Shown here: positions 42,301-56,500 of the stretch, piece by piece
Numbering within the stretch: the stretch's first letter is position 1
How the letters are laid out: each line of letters starts with the position of its first letter
NCBI GenBank assembly: GCA_933228675.1
Contig: OW121744.1
Coordinates: 57,617,775-57,681,774, forward strand
Length of the DNA: 64,000 nt
Source: Stomorhina lunata
Taxonomy: Eukaryota > Arthropoda > Insecta > Diptera > Rhiniidae
Reading direction: 5' to 3'
The notes under the pieces: model-generated
The model's database searches: none
What the model saw: the letters and a program-made list of their open reading frames with translations, nothing else
What the model was told of the DNA's origin: nothing
Program-made: the position numbers and the translations under genes

Positions 42301-44472
42301 CGCCAGAGTCATGAAAAATTAAACATTTTGGGTGAGGTCCAGTCATGCATCAGCTTATTTTAGTTACTGTCTATTTAAGATGTTACATATTGATTTTTCG
42401 ATTTTGATTTGTAATTTATTCTAAGACCTATAGTAAAATTTTCTTACATATCTATAACACTCTGATACACTAAAACAAAAACTCGGGAAACGATCTAGCT
42501 TGGGTTGTGGGCCTTGATATTACAGATATATTACAAATCGTGTAAAAAACTTCAGAAATACGTACAATTATAAGAGTTATACTCCAAAAACCCATTTTAA
42601 AGAGGTTCGTCAATATTACAAATCGTGTTAAAAACTTCAGAAATACGTACAATTATAAGAGTTATACTCCAAAAACCGATTTTAAAGAGGTTCGTCAATA
42701 TTACAAATCGTGTAAAAAACTTCAGAAATACGTACAATTATAAGAGTTATACTCCAAAAACCGATTTTAAAGAGGTTCGTCAATATTACAAATCGTGTTA
42801 AAAACTTCAGAAATACGTACAATTATAAGAGTTATACTCCAAAAACCGATTTTAAAGAGGTTCGTCAACTTATCGACCATAGCTCAGCCAATTTGCATTC
42901 GATTTTATTTTTTTAACAGCAAATAAAAGAAAACAAATTGTGCTTTAAGATAGCATATCATTTTTGAAACATTTGTAAATTAAAAGTATTTTTTTAGGAA
43001 TATAAAAAAAAACAAAATTTGTCCATTTTTTGATTTAAGTAGTTATTAATTTCTTAGTACCTGGTAGACCGAGCCTTGCTCGGAGCTTTATGATAAGCAT
43101 TTTGAGGAAAATTTTAAAGCTTTTATATATTTTATATTATAAAGTGCTAAAATAAATTTAGAGGAAAGGCATTGTAGAAATAGTCAGTTAATTTTGAATT
43201 ATTTGATTTATTTTGTCCGACCAACACATAGTTTGCATAGTTTACAGTTTAACTCATTTTGAATAATTTTGGAAATTATTCATATCAACAGAAACCTCTG
43301 TCGACTCATGCGCAACAACTTTGCTAAAGATTATAGTCTGATCAAATGCAAAGTTTACGATTTAATTCATTTTGAGTAGTTTTCTGTGGCGCCACCTGTC
43401 GGACTTTGCTTATTCCAATTCATAAACCTTCTTCGGCTTATCCGTAACAACTTTGCTGAAGATTATAGCATGATTAAATGTACAGCATACGATTAAATTG
43501 ACTTTGAGTAAATTTCAGTAGCGCCACCTGTCGAAATTTCTTCATACCAACTAAGAAACCTTCGTCGGCTCATGTGCAACAACTTTGCTAAAGATTGTAG
43601 TATGATTAAATGTACAGATTACGATTAAATTGACTTTGAGTAAGTTTCTGTAGCGCCACCTGTCGGAAATTATTCATTATTCAAATGTACAGTTTACGAT
43701 TTAATTAATTTTTAGTAATTTTCAGTGGCGCCATCTTTCGGAAATTAGTCTTATCAACTTTAAAACCTTTGCCGGCTTATCCGCAACATCTTCGCTAAAG
43801 AGCATAACACAATCAAATTCACAGTTTACTATTCTATAAAGAACATACATACAGACAAACATTCATTTGTTTAAAATAATACTAATTTTTCCCCCTTTTT
43901 ATTCTCTAATTTCTAAAAGTTCCATATGTATATTTGGTACTTTTTTGGTGCCAATTGAATTCGGTACATTTTTTTAAAACGCATTTAACATAATGTATAA
44001 TGTTCCTATTCATATTACTTTGGAGATGTTAAGTTATCATTTTATCCCTTTTTTACCCATTTTGGCTCCAAAATCAAAAAGTACCAAATACGTGTTTCAT
44101 GTTTTTTTTTACATCTATTGATTGCAGTACCAAGTTTCTTTCTATATTCTTTAGTTTAAAATATAAGAGTGGGTTAAAAAGGTGCCAAAAAAACTATTTT
44201 CACCCTTTTTTACCCCCTATCGGACATAGTTTCAAAAAAGTACCAAACACCTGTCGGCTTATTTTCATAGCTGTTTAAAACGTAATTTTAATTTTGTTTC
44301 TATACCTATTACTTTAGGAGACATAGCGTTTTCGATTTTTTCCCCTTTTTACCCGTTTTTACCCTCTTAGAGGTAAAAGTTCCAAAAGTCCCTTCTTCTG
44401 CGACCTATACATCAAAAAAGATACCCACTGTCCAAATTTTATTAAAATCGTTAGAGCCGTTTTCGAGATAGC

Positions 44473-44519
<47 letters not shown>

Positions 44520-47500
44520 ATTATTGCTCGTTTAAGAATATAAGATTCTTATATGAAAGCTTATACAAGTTTATAACGATAGAATTTAGTTCTTAATAAA
44601 ACTTGGTTTTAATCTTTTATATCAGATGAAAAATCTATAAATTATAAAGTTTATTATACACAGACAGATCTCGATACTAACATGTAAACTTTTGTGCCAG
44701 AAATTCATTATAAAAAGGTTTTTAACTTTGGTTTACTTTTGTAAACCGATATCAATATCTCGTGTTTTCTATATAAAACTAGCTTTAAAGGAATATGTAA
44801 ATCAAAATAGGTTTTTATAGAAAAGTTGAAATAATTGCTTTTGAATTCTAAAGATTATCAGGCATGTCACGAATTCCGTTCGGAATTGAAACCATTCCGT
44901 AATTGAATTCCGATCGAAATGGTTTTAGGTTCTATAGATTCCGAAAAATTTGAAATGTCCAAAATCAGTACAAAATAAGATTTTTTTTAATTGAAATTTT
45001 CAACTCTATCTTTGTTTTAACAAAAAACACTGATTAATTGAGGAAATTGTTCAAATATTGAATAAACAACCAAAAACATATGAATTCAATTCCACTTTGA
45101 AAATAGAAAGTGGTTTCATTCCGAAAAATTTTTTCGTTTTACTTTTTCAATAGAAGCAAAGTGCGGAATTCATTCCACTTCCGAACGGAATTGAGTTCTG
45201 TGACATGGCTGTATGAAAAAATTAAAAAAGCAAAACTTTTGATAAAAACTTACGTAATTGTAAGCTCTGTGCATACAGCTTATAAAATCACTTGACTTTC
45301 CAAAACTATTAAAATCGATTTGCAAATTGACAGCTGGTGGTACTAAAGTACTACGACCTACCCGAAAACAAGTTTTTGCGAATATCTCGTAATTTTGCAC
45401 GTGTTTCGTAATCTTTGAAAATGTTTTTGTATGTCCTCACCTAGACCCTACAAAAATTACACGGTGTCACAAACGAGCAACTTTTGTAAAAACTTGTAAA
45501 ACTACCTAGTGGGGGTTAATCGCTTCACAAGTTTTTACAAAATGTGGTAAACTTTATATGATATAGATTAGTTAGAATATATTATACGTATGTTTCTGAT
45601 ATACCTATGATTTTCAACTCAACAGTCCTTTTTTTGGACATCCAATATTTATATGAATAAAATATGAAAATAAAGAATGATTAACTACATACGAGTAGTT
45701 ACTCGTATGTTAACTGATAAGTTTCACGCATTTCACCATAACTGTACACAATATTATGTTTAGCATACTTTGAGGGGCACATTTATAAATAAAATCAAAT
45801 ACATAGAGACTTAATTAAACATTAATAATTAGAATTACAATTACATACACAAATATCTATAAATATTTTTAAAAACTAGAGAAGGGCGATTACTAGCTGG
45901 TTTGTAGTTAGTTTTCTTTTTCTGTAATTTTTCTTTACTTTTTTTGTAATTTTGTTTTACTTTTTAATCAAGTGTATTTTAAAATGGTATTATTTTAACA
46001 TCAATTGAAACCAATTGCGTGTTCAGTTTTTTTTTTTCATTATTTTGTTTTAATATTATTAAATCAAAACCTTTCATTTAGAGAATTATTGGCAGTGTTT
46101 TAAATATTTAATGGATATGTAATGATGATTAATTAATGCTAATGATTGTTCATTTCTAAGTACGTACTAATTTATAGGTTTCAGTTCTATTTACATGTAT
46201 TTTATGTAAGAGAAGTAATACATACATACAGACAGTTAGAGAGAAAAGAGTGTTTGTTGTTTTATTTTTTGTTGTATAAATAAAAGTGCACAAATTATAA
46301 TAATAACTCTTAAAGAACTGGGGCCAAATTGTGGCATTTGATATATTGAGGTAAGTACATATGTAAGTAAGTTTTCAAAAATAATTGTGGTTTTTACTTT
46401 ATGGAGGCCTAAAATAATTTATTATTTTTTATATAGAAATATTGTAATTTGGTGTTTGGTGAACATGAGCGTTCACTTATTGGTGTAGATAAAATATATC
46501 ACTAAAACTATGTAATTTGCTTTCTCCTAAAAATATACATCATAATTTTGATAGTTTTATAATATCAATTTATTTACATGCAGACTTAATGTTTATGAAA
46601 ATTAATATATTTTTGTATTAAAGAGTGCTCTAAATAAAATTTGTAGTTGGATTTTCTTAAATAAAAATCAAACCTTTTAATATAAAAACTCTACAAAATA
46701 CGCAAATATAATGACATATTATAAAAAATCATTTAGCATTAAAATGTTTACTTAGTACTCGGGTTTTGCAAAATTATCGACATTTTTCGGAAACCCTCCC
46801 ATTAAAGATTTTGCAGTTGCTTCTGATACCTTTTTGAAGCATGTGTTCCACCTGCGCTTAAAATCGGACATGTTCTTGGAAATCTTTCCTGTGTTCTTCA
46901 ATTCCTTTTTTACCAGAGCCCAATACCTTTCAACAGGTCGAAGTTCTGGACAGTTAGGTGGATTTGCCTCTCGTGGTACAAAAATGACATTATTCTTTGA
47001 GTTCCACTCAAGTGCCTTTTTTCTATAATGGCATGATGCCAAATCGGGCCAAAAAAAATGTAGTCACTCTGTGCTCTCTTAAAAAGGGTAACAACCGTTT
47101 TTGTAGGCACTCCTTTATATAAATTTCTGTGTTTATTGTGCCAGATGCCACAAATACTTTACTTCTTTTGCCACAACTGCAAATAGCTTGCCACACGAGA
47201 AACTTCTTAGGGAATTTTGTTTGTTTTTTTGTGCGAAACTCTTGCCGAACATTGCCCCGTTTATCAGCAATATAAAAATCTTGACCAGGAAGTTGAGAAA
47301 AGGCTGCCAGTACGTATGTTTCATCATCCATCATACAACAGGTGTATTTTTTTTATAAAATCAGACTTCAATTTTTTCGCTCGTTTTTTTGCTTCTAAGT
47401 TCTTTATAGCATTGCGATCTGGAACCTTTTGGACTTTGTATGTCTTCAGTCCAGCATAAGCTTTGACTCTATGTGCAAAATTCGTAGAACATTTCACCGT

Positions 47501-50500
47501 ACGAGATGCTTTTCTTAAAGAAGTGTTAGGCACTCTTCGAAAGAGTCGCTCGACTTCTTTTGCCTTACCAATATCTGTAGGACCTTTTTTCCTCCCTGAT
47601 CCAGGTTTTCTTTCAATGCTCAGGTTTTCCTTATACCGTCTGATGGCATTAGAAACCGTTCGAGGGTCAACTTTCAAATTTTTAGCTATTTTTTTAAAAG
47701 TCCATGACGGATTTTTTTGAAAAGTTTTAATTATATTTTCACGAACTTTTTTTTCGCAGTCCATTTTGATTGAAATAACTATTGAAAATTAATAATTTCT
47801 AAAATAATAGTATCTGACATGTCTATAGAAACTAACTTGATCAAAAAATAAATTATTTCTTGCACTATGGATAAATTTTGTCTAAAATAGTAAATGCATA
47901 TTTTTTTAGAACACTCTTTATCAACAAAATTTGTTAATAAATTTTTTTGCTTTAAAAATAAAAAAACTCCAAATCCTGACCATTGACCGCTGTGAAGAAA
48001 GGGGGCGTACATTCTATATAGTCTGAGGGAAAATATTGACTATTACCCACTTTGAACAAGGGGTACTTTTCTCAGACAATGAGCTGCATCCGATTCTATT
48101 TTTAGACTCATTGAAAGGGACCTACGTTTTAACTCCGGCTCCGAACGGCAAATGTATTAGTTAGAGAAGTTTTACATAGCCTAGTACTCAATAACCAGTG
48201 GCTAGCTGAGTTATGAGATGAATTACCACTTTTTTGAAATTTTTTCAAAGTGATCTGGATCGAACTTGGGACCTCTGTATGCTAGGCGGATGACTAACCT
48301 GCTATACCACGGCGGCTCACATGCTACGTAAAACATAAAACGGTTCAAATTCACACTTTCGTTAAGTAGGGTGCACTCTAATGTATATAGACAGATAGAT
48401 TTAAACTTTTAAATGGCCCACCCTTTTAAAAATATATATTTTTAAATTTCTTTAAACAATGTAGACCGATTTTCTTTTAAATTTCTAATTTTAAAAGACT
48501 ATAATGTCATTAAATTGGATCGAAATAATGATCCCTTAGTTTTAAATAATCGTAAGCGACATTCCGTTAAATATCTCTTAAACAATTATAAATAGCGTAG
48601 TAAGGTAAGCACATTTTTGTTTCTTAAGTAGTTTTCGAATGTGTACAAATCTTTTCTATAGGTTTTTATTTACGAAAGTTATACGGAAATAGGTTTTACA
48701 TACAATGTTGCTCAACTTTGGCTCAGTGTAGAGGCCACTGTGCAAAAAATAGACATGTTTTTAAAATTTGGTTTAAAACTCCAACTAACCATTGGCCGAT
48801 TTCTACATATTGCGCCACAATTTGCCCAGTTGCTTAAAAATTATTGAAGTTAAGCTAAAAACTTCACATACTACAACTTTTAAGCCATTTGGAAAACATT
48901 TAATTAGTTTATCGAAAGTAGCAAACTAACAGAGAACAAAAATGTTCACCAAAACATTGCCCGTTTTTGTTTAATTAAGATTTTTTGTCGCTTACGATCA
49001 ATATTTTTCCTGTCACTTGCGATCATTTTAATCTAAGGGCTCGATATTATTAACATATAATTTTGAAGTATACTTTTAGGAGACAATTTTAAATATTTTT
49101 AATAAATAAATTTTCAAATAATACTTTGTTTGGTTGATTGGAATTTACCTATAAGTGATACATACTAATTCCTGAAGGAATTATCAAAACTTAGTACAAA
49201 CCACAAGTTATTGTATTTCAGCATTTTTAACTCCTAAAACTATGCACTTAATATGCACTTAATGGAATGTTGTAATTTAACCTCAGTTCTTTTGGGTTTA
49301 CTCTTGGATTATATACTTTTTTTTTATTTTGTGCAAAACTTTAAAAACTCTTAATACATAATCATTCTCTCAAACAAATACATATTTATTAACAAATATC
49401 TACTCGTGTATATACTACAATACAATTTATGTACATAAGGTAAGTATATACACAATAAATAAACACTGTAATACCTAAGAGGAAATGAAAGTGCAGTTAT
49501 TTTTAAAGGAGAACGAATCGATTTGGGGTCTTTTTGGTTTCCTTTAAAGGACAATTTGGATGGATTGTAATGATGAAGATGATGATGGGGTATTTGTTTA
49601 GAAGAGGGGGGGGGGGGGGGGAATCCTTAAAAGTTAATTGAATTAACCAACTAACTAACTAATGTAACTAATGAATTAACTAACTATTCCCTGCTGGCAA
49701 TTTGAGTGAGTTAAAATTCTAAAAATAACTTAAAATTGAAATATTAAATAATTAAGAATTAAGTTAAGTAAAATATAATAAAATACAATAAAAATAAATA
49801 ACGACGTTAGTTGGAGTTAATTTAAATAATATTTAAAATAAAAATAGAAATAATATAAATGTCTTACTTTATGTAGTGTGGTTTGTTCATCTAGCTGCAT
49901 CTAATATTTAAAATAGTAGTAGTAGTAGTAATTAGGAGTAGTAGTAGTAATAGTAGTAGTAGTTTTTTTTTTTGATATTTATATTGATGGATTGATTAAA
50001 GGTAGTCGAGAGTAAATATTTATATGAGAGAGGTGTAAGTACATGTAAAAAATAATGAAAATAAAAATTAATGAATAAGTAATTAAATGTTTTCGATTTC
50101 TCTTTTTACTTATAAATATTCAATATTCAAAAGGGGATATGTTAACATTTACAAATATTTTTAAATTATTTATTTATATTAAAAGTAAAATTAATTTTTT
50201 GTTAAGAAAAATTAATAATACAACACTTATGATATCTTTTGAGTCTAAACGAAAAAAAAAACTAAAAAACAAAATATTTAAATAAAATCTTTAAACAGTT
50301 AAAGAATAAGTAATTAAGAGAAATGTTTGTTTTGAAATGTTTAAAATGTGAGAGAATGTGGCGAGTACCTGTGAACGTTCCAAATCGTGTTTGAGTCGTT
50401 CGTTTTCGAGTTCTAAGCGTGCTATACGCTGCTTGGTGGTCTCCCAGTCAGCATTGCTGAGTCGTTCGTTTTCGAGTTCTAAGCGTGCTATACGCTGCTT

Positions 50501-53500
50501 GGTGGTCTCCCAGTCAGCATTGCTGCGTCCCATTTCACAGGTGGCTTTTTCCAATTCGGCTTTCGATTTGCCTAATTCGCTTTGTGAAGCCTCAAGCTTG
50601 ATTTCTAAACGTTCTCGTTCTGTGACGGCACGTTCAAGGCGAGTATTTAGCTTTTCGACTTCACTTTCGAGGGCACGCAATTTAATTTTGTAATCGGCAA
50701 TTTCACGCTCATGCAGTTCCCGTTCTTCTTGTTTCTCATGTTCGGCACGATCTCGCTGTTCTCGCAGTTGAGCCATTTGCTTCTCTTTATCGCCAATGGC
50801 TTCTTCGAGACTTGTGAGAGCGCCCTCCGAACTGCTATGATGAGCTTGCATTGCCGATAACCGTGCACGAGCCATATCCACCTGGTTATCTTTCTCCTTG
50901 AGCAAATCCTCTAAGTTTTCAATCTATTCATATACAGACACAACAGACACACATAGATATTTATTACACGAATAGGATAATGAACAAAATACATACATAC
51001 ATACATTTTAAAATATGCATGTACAATTAATAAATAAAATTAGTTAATAAAAATAAATGAATTTCAGTAAATGAGAAAATAAATGAGCCAAATAACTACA
51101 TTTCAAAAATAAACTATTCTAGATATTTTATGATTCCATTAAATACAAATATTTAAATACTTTTTGTTTCAAACTAAAAAAATATTCACTTAAACTCTTT
51201 GTTTTCTCATTCACTTTTTTCTTTGAAAGGGGGACAGATAGTAAGAGAGGATCATAGAGAGTAAGTAGGGAAAGAAGAAATTATTGCAATTTTATATCTT
51301 GGTCAACACCACCTTTCGCTGGAGTACACAGATTTTACGATCTTTAATTTCCATGTGATCCTTGAGTTCGGTTAGCTCAGTGGTCAAACGATTGCGCTCC
51401 TGCACAGTCTGCATGGTACCCTGATTCTTTTTCTCCAACAAACGATTTTTCTCCTCGAGGCGGGCTCGCAACTCCTCAACATCAGACTGCAACATGTTGT
51501 AGTGTTCCTCCTTGGCACATAGCGACTCTTTCAAGACCGCAATGTGCCTTTGGTAGTCCTAAACGTTTTAATGATGAAAAAAATTATAAATTTTAACTTA
51601 ATAAGTAATTTTTGAAATTGCACAGTAAATATGTAAGTGAACCAGAACCGAACTAGAACTGAACTAGAACTGAACTAGAACTGAACTAGAACTGAACTAG
51701 AACTGAACTAGAACTGAACTAGAACTGAACTAGAACTGAACTAGAACTGAACTAGAACTGAACTAGAACTGAACTAGAACTGAACTAGAACTGAACTAGA
51801 ACTGAACTAGAACTGAACTAGAACTGAACTAGAACTGAACTAGAACTGAACTAGAACTGAACTAGAACTGAACTAGAACTGAACTAGAACTGAACTAGAA
51901 CTGAACTAGAACTGAACTAGAACTGAACTAGAACTGAACTAGAACTGAACTAGAACTGAACTAGAACTGAACTAGAACTGAACTAGAACTGAACTAGAAC
52001 TGAACTAGAACTGAACTAGAACTGAACTAGAACTGAACTAGAACTGAACTAGAACTGAACTAGAACTGAACTAGAACTGAACTAGAACTGAACTAGAACT
52101 GAACTAGAACTGAACTAGAACTGAACTAGAACTGAACTAGAACTGAACTAGAACTGAACTAGAACTGAACTAGAACTGAACTAGAACTGAACTAGAACTG
52201 AACTAGAACTGAACTAGAACTGAACTAGAACTGAACTAGAACTGAACTAGAACTGAACTAGAACTGAACTAGAACTGAACTAGAACTGAACTAGAACTGA
52301 ACTAGAACTGAACTAGAACTGAACTAGAACTGAACTAGAACTGAACTAGAACTGAACTAAAACTGAACTAAAACTGAACTAGAACTGAACTAGAACTGAA
52401 CTAGAACTGAACTAGAACTGAACTAGAACTGAACTAGAACTGAACTAGAACTGAACTAGAACTGAACTAGAACTGAACTAGAACTGAACTAGAACTGAAC
52501 TAGAACTGAACTAGAACTGAACTAGAACTGAACTAGAACTGAACTAGAACTGAACTAGAACTGAACTAGAACTGAACTAGAACTGAACTAGAACTGAACT
52601 AGAACTGAACTAGAACTGAACTAGAACTGAACTAGAACTGAACTAGAACTGAACTAGAACTGAACTAGAACTGAACTAGAACTGAACTAGAACTGAACTA
52701 GAACTGAACTAGAACTGAACTAGAACTGAACTAGAACTGAACTAGAACTGAACTAGAACTGAACTAGAACTGAACTAGAACTGAACTAGAACTGAACTAG
52801 AACTGAACTAGAACTGAACTAGAACTGAACTAGAACTGAACTAGAACTGAACTAGAACTGAACTAGAACTGAACTAGAACTGAACTAGAACTGAACTAGA
52901 ACTGAACTAGAACTGAACTAGAACTGAACTAGAACTGAACTAGAACTGAACTAGAACTGAACTAGAACTGAACTAGAACTGAACTAGAACTGAACTAGAA
53001 CTGAACTAGAACTGAACTAGAACTGAACTAGAACTGAACTAGAACTGAACTAGAACTGAACTAGAACTGAACTAGAACTGAACTAGAACTGAACTAGAAC
53101 TGAACTAGAACTGAACTAGAACTGAACTAGAACTGAACTAGAACTGAACTAGAACTGAACTAGAACTGAACTAGAACTGAACTAGAACTGAACTAGAACT
53201 GAACTAGAACTGAACTAGAACTGAACTAGAACTGAACTAGAACTGAACTAGAACTGAACTAGAACTGAACTAGAACTGAACTAGAACTGAACTAGAACTG
53301 AACTAGAACTGAACTAGAACTGAACTAGAACTGAACTAGAACTGAACTAGAACTGAACTAGAACTGAACTAGAACTGAACTAGAACTGAACTAGAACTGA
53401 ACTAGAACTGAACTAGAACTGAACTAGAACTGAACTAGAACTGAACTAGAACTGAACTAGAACTGAACTAGAACTGAACTAGAACTGAACTAGAACTGAA

Positions 53501-56500
53501 CTAGAACTGAACTAGAACTTTTTTTTTGCGAAAAAAAAGATTCTTTATTGATAAATAAATATTTTAATAAATAAATTAGATTTTTGGTCTTTATTTTATA
53601 AAATTGAATAAAGTGTCTTTTAGAATAACATATAACTTAAATAGCTATTAATTAACTGAACCAGAACTGAAGTAGAACTGAACTAGAACTGAACTAGAAC
53701 TGAACTAGAACTGAACTAGAACTGAACTAGAACTGAACTAGAACTGAACTAGAACTGAACTAGAACTGAACTAAAACTGAACTAGAACTGAACTAGAACT
53801 GAACTAGAACTGAACTAGAACTGAACTAGAACTAGAACTGAACTAGAACTGAACTAGAACTGAACTAGAACTGAACTAGAACTGAACTAGAACTGAACTA
53901 GAACTGAACTAGAACTGAACTAGAACTGAACTAGAACTGAACTAGAACTGAACTAGAACTGAACTAGAACTGAACTAGAACTGAACTAGAACTGAACTAG
54001 AACTGAACTAGAACTGAACTAGAACTGAACTAGAACTGAACTAGAACTGAACTAGAACTGAACTAGAACTGAACTAGAACTGAACTAGAACTGAACTAGA
54101 ACTGAACTAGAACTGAACTAGAACTGAACTAGAACTGAACTAGAACTGAACTAGAACTGAACTAGAACTGAACTAGAACTGAACTAGAACTGAACTAGAA
54201 CTGAACTAGAACTGAGCTAGAACTGAACTAGAACTGAACTAGAACTGAACTAGAACTGAACTAGAACTGAACTAGAACTGAACTAGAACTGAACTAGAAC
54301 TGAACTAGAACTGAACTAGAACTGAACTAGAACTGAACTAGAACTGAACTAGAACTGAACTAGAACTGAACTAGAACTGAACTAGAACTGAACTAGAACT
54401 GAACTAGAACTGAACTAGAACTTTTTTTATTATTATTATTATTTATTTATTCGATATACATTCATGAGATATATTTTTACAAGTTTGAATTTACATTTTA
54501 CATATTAAAGTATTGAAAAAAACCCGCTAAGCCATTTGGCTTGTCAGCAGGATATAATTAAGACTTAATACATTAATGCGCGTTCATTGCGAACTTATAA
54601 AGTGTTTTTTTAATAGTTTTTTTCTTTTAAATATATTGATTTCATTTCTTATGTTATATGGAATTTTGTTGAAGACTGTTGGTAAGGTTACTCCTAAGGT
54701 ACCTCGGCCGTACTCGTTTTGGAACTTTTGGACTTTATACTTCCCCTGAGCACGACTTCTTGTGTTGTGTATATGGTTTATGTGGTTCAAAAATCTTTCG
54801 TCTTTATAAAACTCATTTACCAGTGTAAAATGGTAAATACTTTTGACATCAAGGACGTTTAAGGCTTTGGCTCTGCTAATGTTTATATTCCTTTTTTGGG
54901 TTGATCGTTGCTGAGCAATATGTTGTTGGTTTTGTTGAATTATGTTTTGGGTTGCGTTGTTCGTTGCATGTTGGTGATGTTGAATTGTATTTTGAGTTGT
55001 ATTGATTGTTGTATAGAAATTTGTTGCAGTTGCATTTTGCGTTGTAATTCCATTATCTCCGTTATTGTTTCTACTAGCTGTATAGGAATGCGTTTGTTGA
55101 TTGTATCTGTTTAACGATGAGAAGTGTGATAGACTTTGTGTTGTATTGTTAATTGTATTAACGGTTGAACTATCGTTCATTAAATTTGTGCTATGTGTGT
55201 TGTTTAGTGGCTGAGTTTCGGTATTTAAGTTGTTGTTGCTTTGTAGTGTGTTGTGAAAGATCTGATTATCAGATACATTTGAGCTTCTCTGAAGTATTTT
55301 AAGTATTCGATTTTGTGTATTCTGAAGCGATCTGCAGTGTGTAGAGTTTCCCCATGCTGAGATACCATGCCTTATATGAGATTCTGCTAGAGAAAAATAT
55401 ACTTGTCTTAGTATAGTGTATGTAGAGCAGTAGCTCAAGTGATATAGAATATGTGCGGACTTTCTGAGTTTTTTCTGTAAGCTATCGATGTGTGCTTTCC
55501 ATTTAAAGTTGTCATCGACTGTGATTCCTAGGTATTTATATAAACCTACTATTTCGATAGTTTCGTTACATTTGTCACAATTTATGGTAGAATTGTTTGC
55601 AGTCTTATGAAGACATTCTGTATCGTGAAATACTAATTTCAGTGAAGATTGCAATAGATGTCGTGGGCGAATATGCATCAATTTTGTTTTTGATGCGTTT
55701 ATGATTAAGCCATTGTCATGGCACCATCGGTTTGCAACATCCAGCTCCTTTTGCATAGTATCTGTTGCCGATTGTAAATTTATATTCGAAACGACAATTG
55801 CAGTGTCATCTGCGTAGGCAAATGTGTTACTCATTTTAAGTGTATTTAGAAGTTCATTGGCGTATATTATATAAAGTATAGGACCCAATTTTGATCCCTG
55901 TGGGACGCCGCAATCAATCGTTGTATCATCGCTAAGGGTATCTTTTATCTTAACTTGATAACTCCTACAGGCAAGGTAGTTCTTGAACCACAATAGCGTA
56001 TTTCCTCTAATTCCAATTCTTTCTAGCATTTCTAATAACTTTACGTGAGACAAGGTGTCAAAGGCTTTGCTAAAGTCTATGAAAAGTGTGAGACAGTGCA
56101 TACCTTTACTTAAACGTGTGTTTATAAAATCAGCGAAATTGCCTAGTAATTGGTTAATATTTTTACCTTTTTGAAAACCAAATTGACTTTTGTGGATGAT
56201 GTTGTATTTCTCCAGAAATGCTGTTAATCTTCTCACTACAATTTCTTCTAGTATTTTTTCAATAATTGGTAGAATGGCAATTGGCCTGTAGTTATTATAG
56301 TCGGATTTGCATCCAGTTTTATATATAGGCCGGATTATAGATTTTTTTAAAGCGATGGGTATAATGGCACTATCAAGGCTTAGGTTGATTATGTGGGTTA
56401 TTAGTTTTGTGAGATATATTGCATTTATTTTAATATCTGTTGGTCGTATGTTGTCGGCACCTGCACTTTTATTTGTGTTTAAAGACGTGATAATACTATA

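Noticed and set aside
42531..42868. CRISPR-like array
   Set aside because: Units are contiguous 85-bp tandem repeats without spacers, in an animal intron.
46834..47028. Plus-strand frames across the mariner-type element
   Set aside because: Antisense shadows of the transposase, whose catalytic motifs are on the minus strand.
48255..48318. A functional tRNA gene on the minus strand
   Set aside because: Acceptor and anticodon stems do not pair; only promoter boxes and spacing are tRNA-like, so it was called a SINE head.
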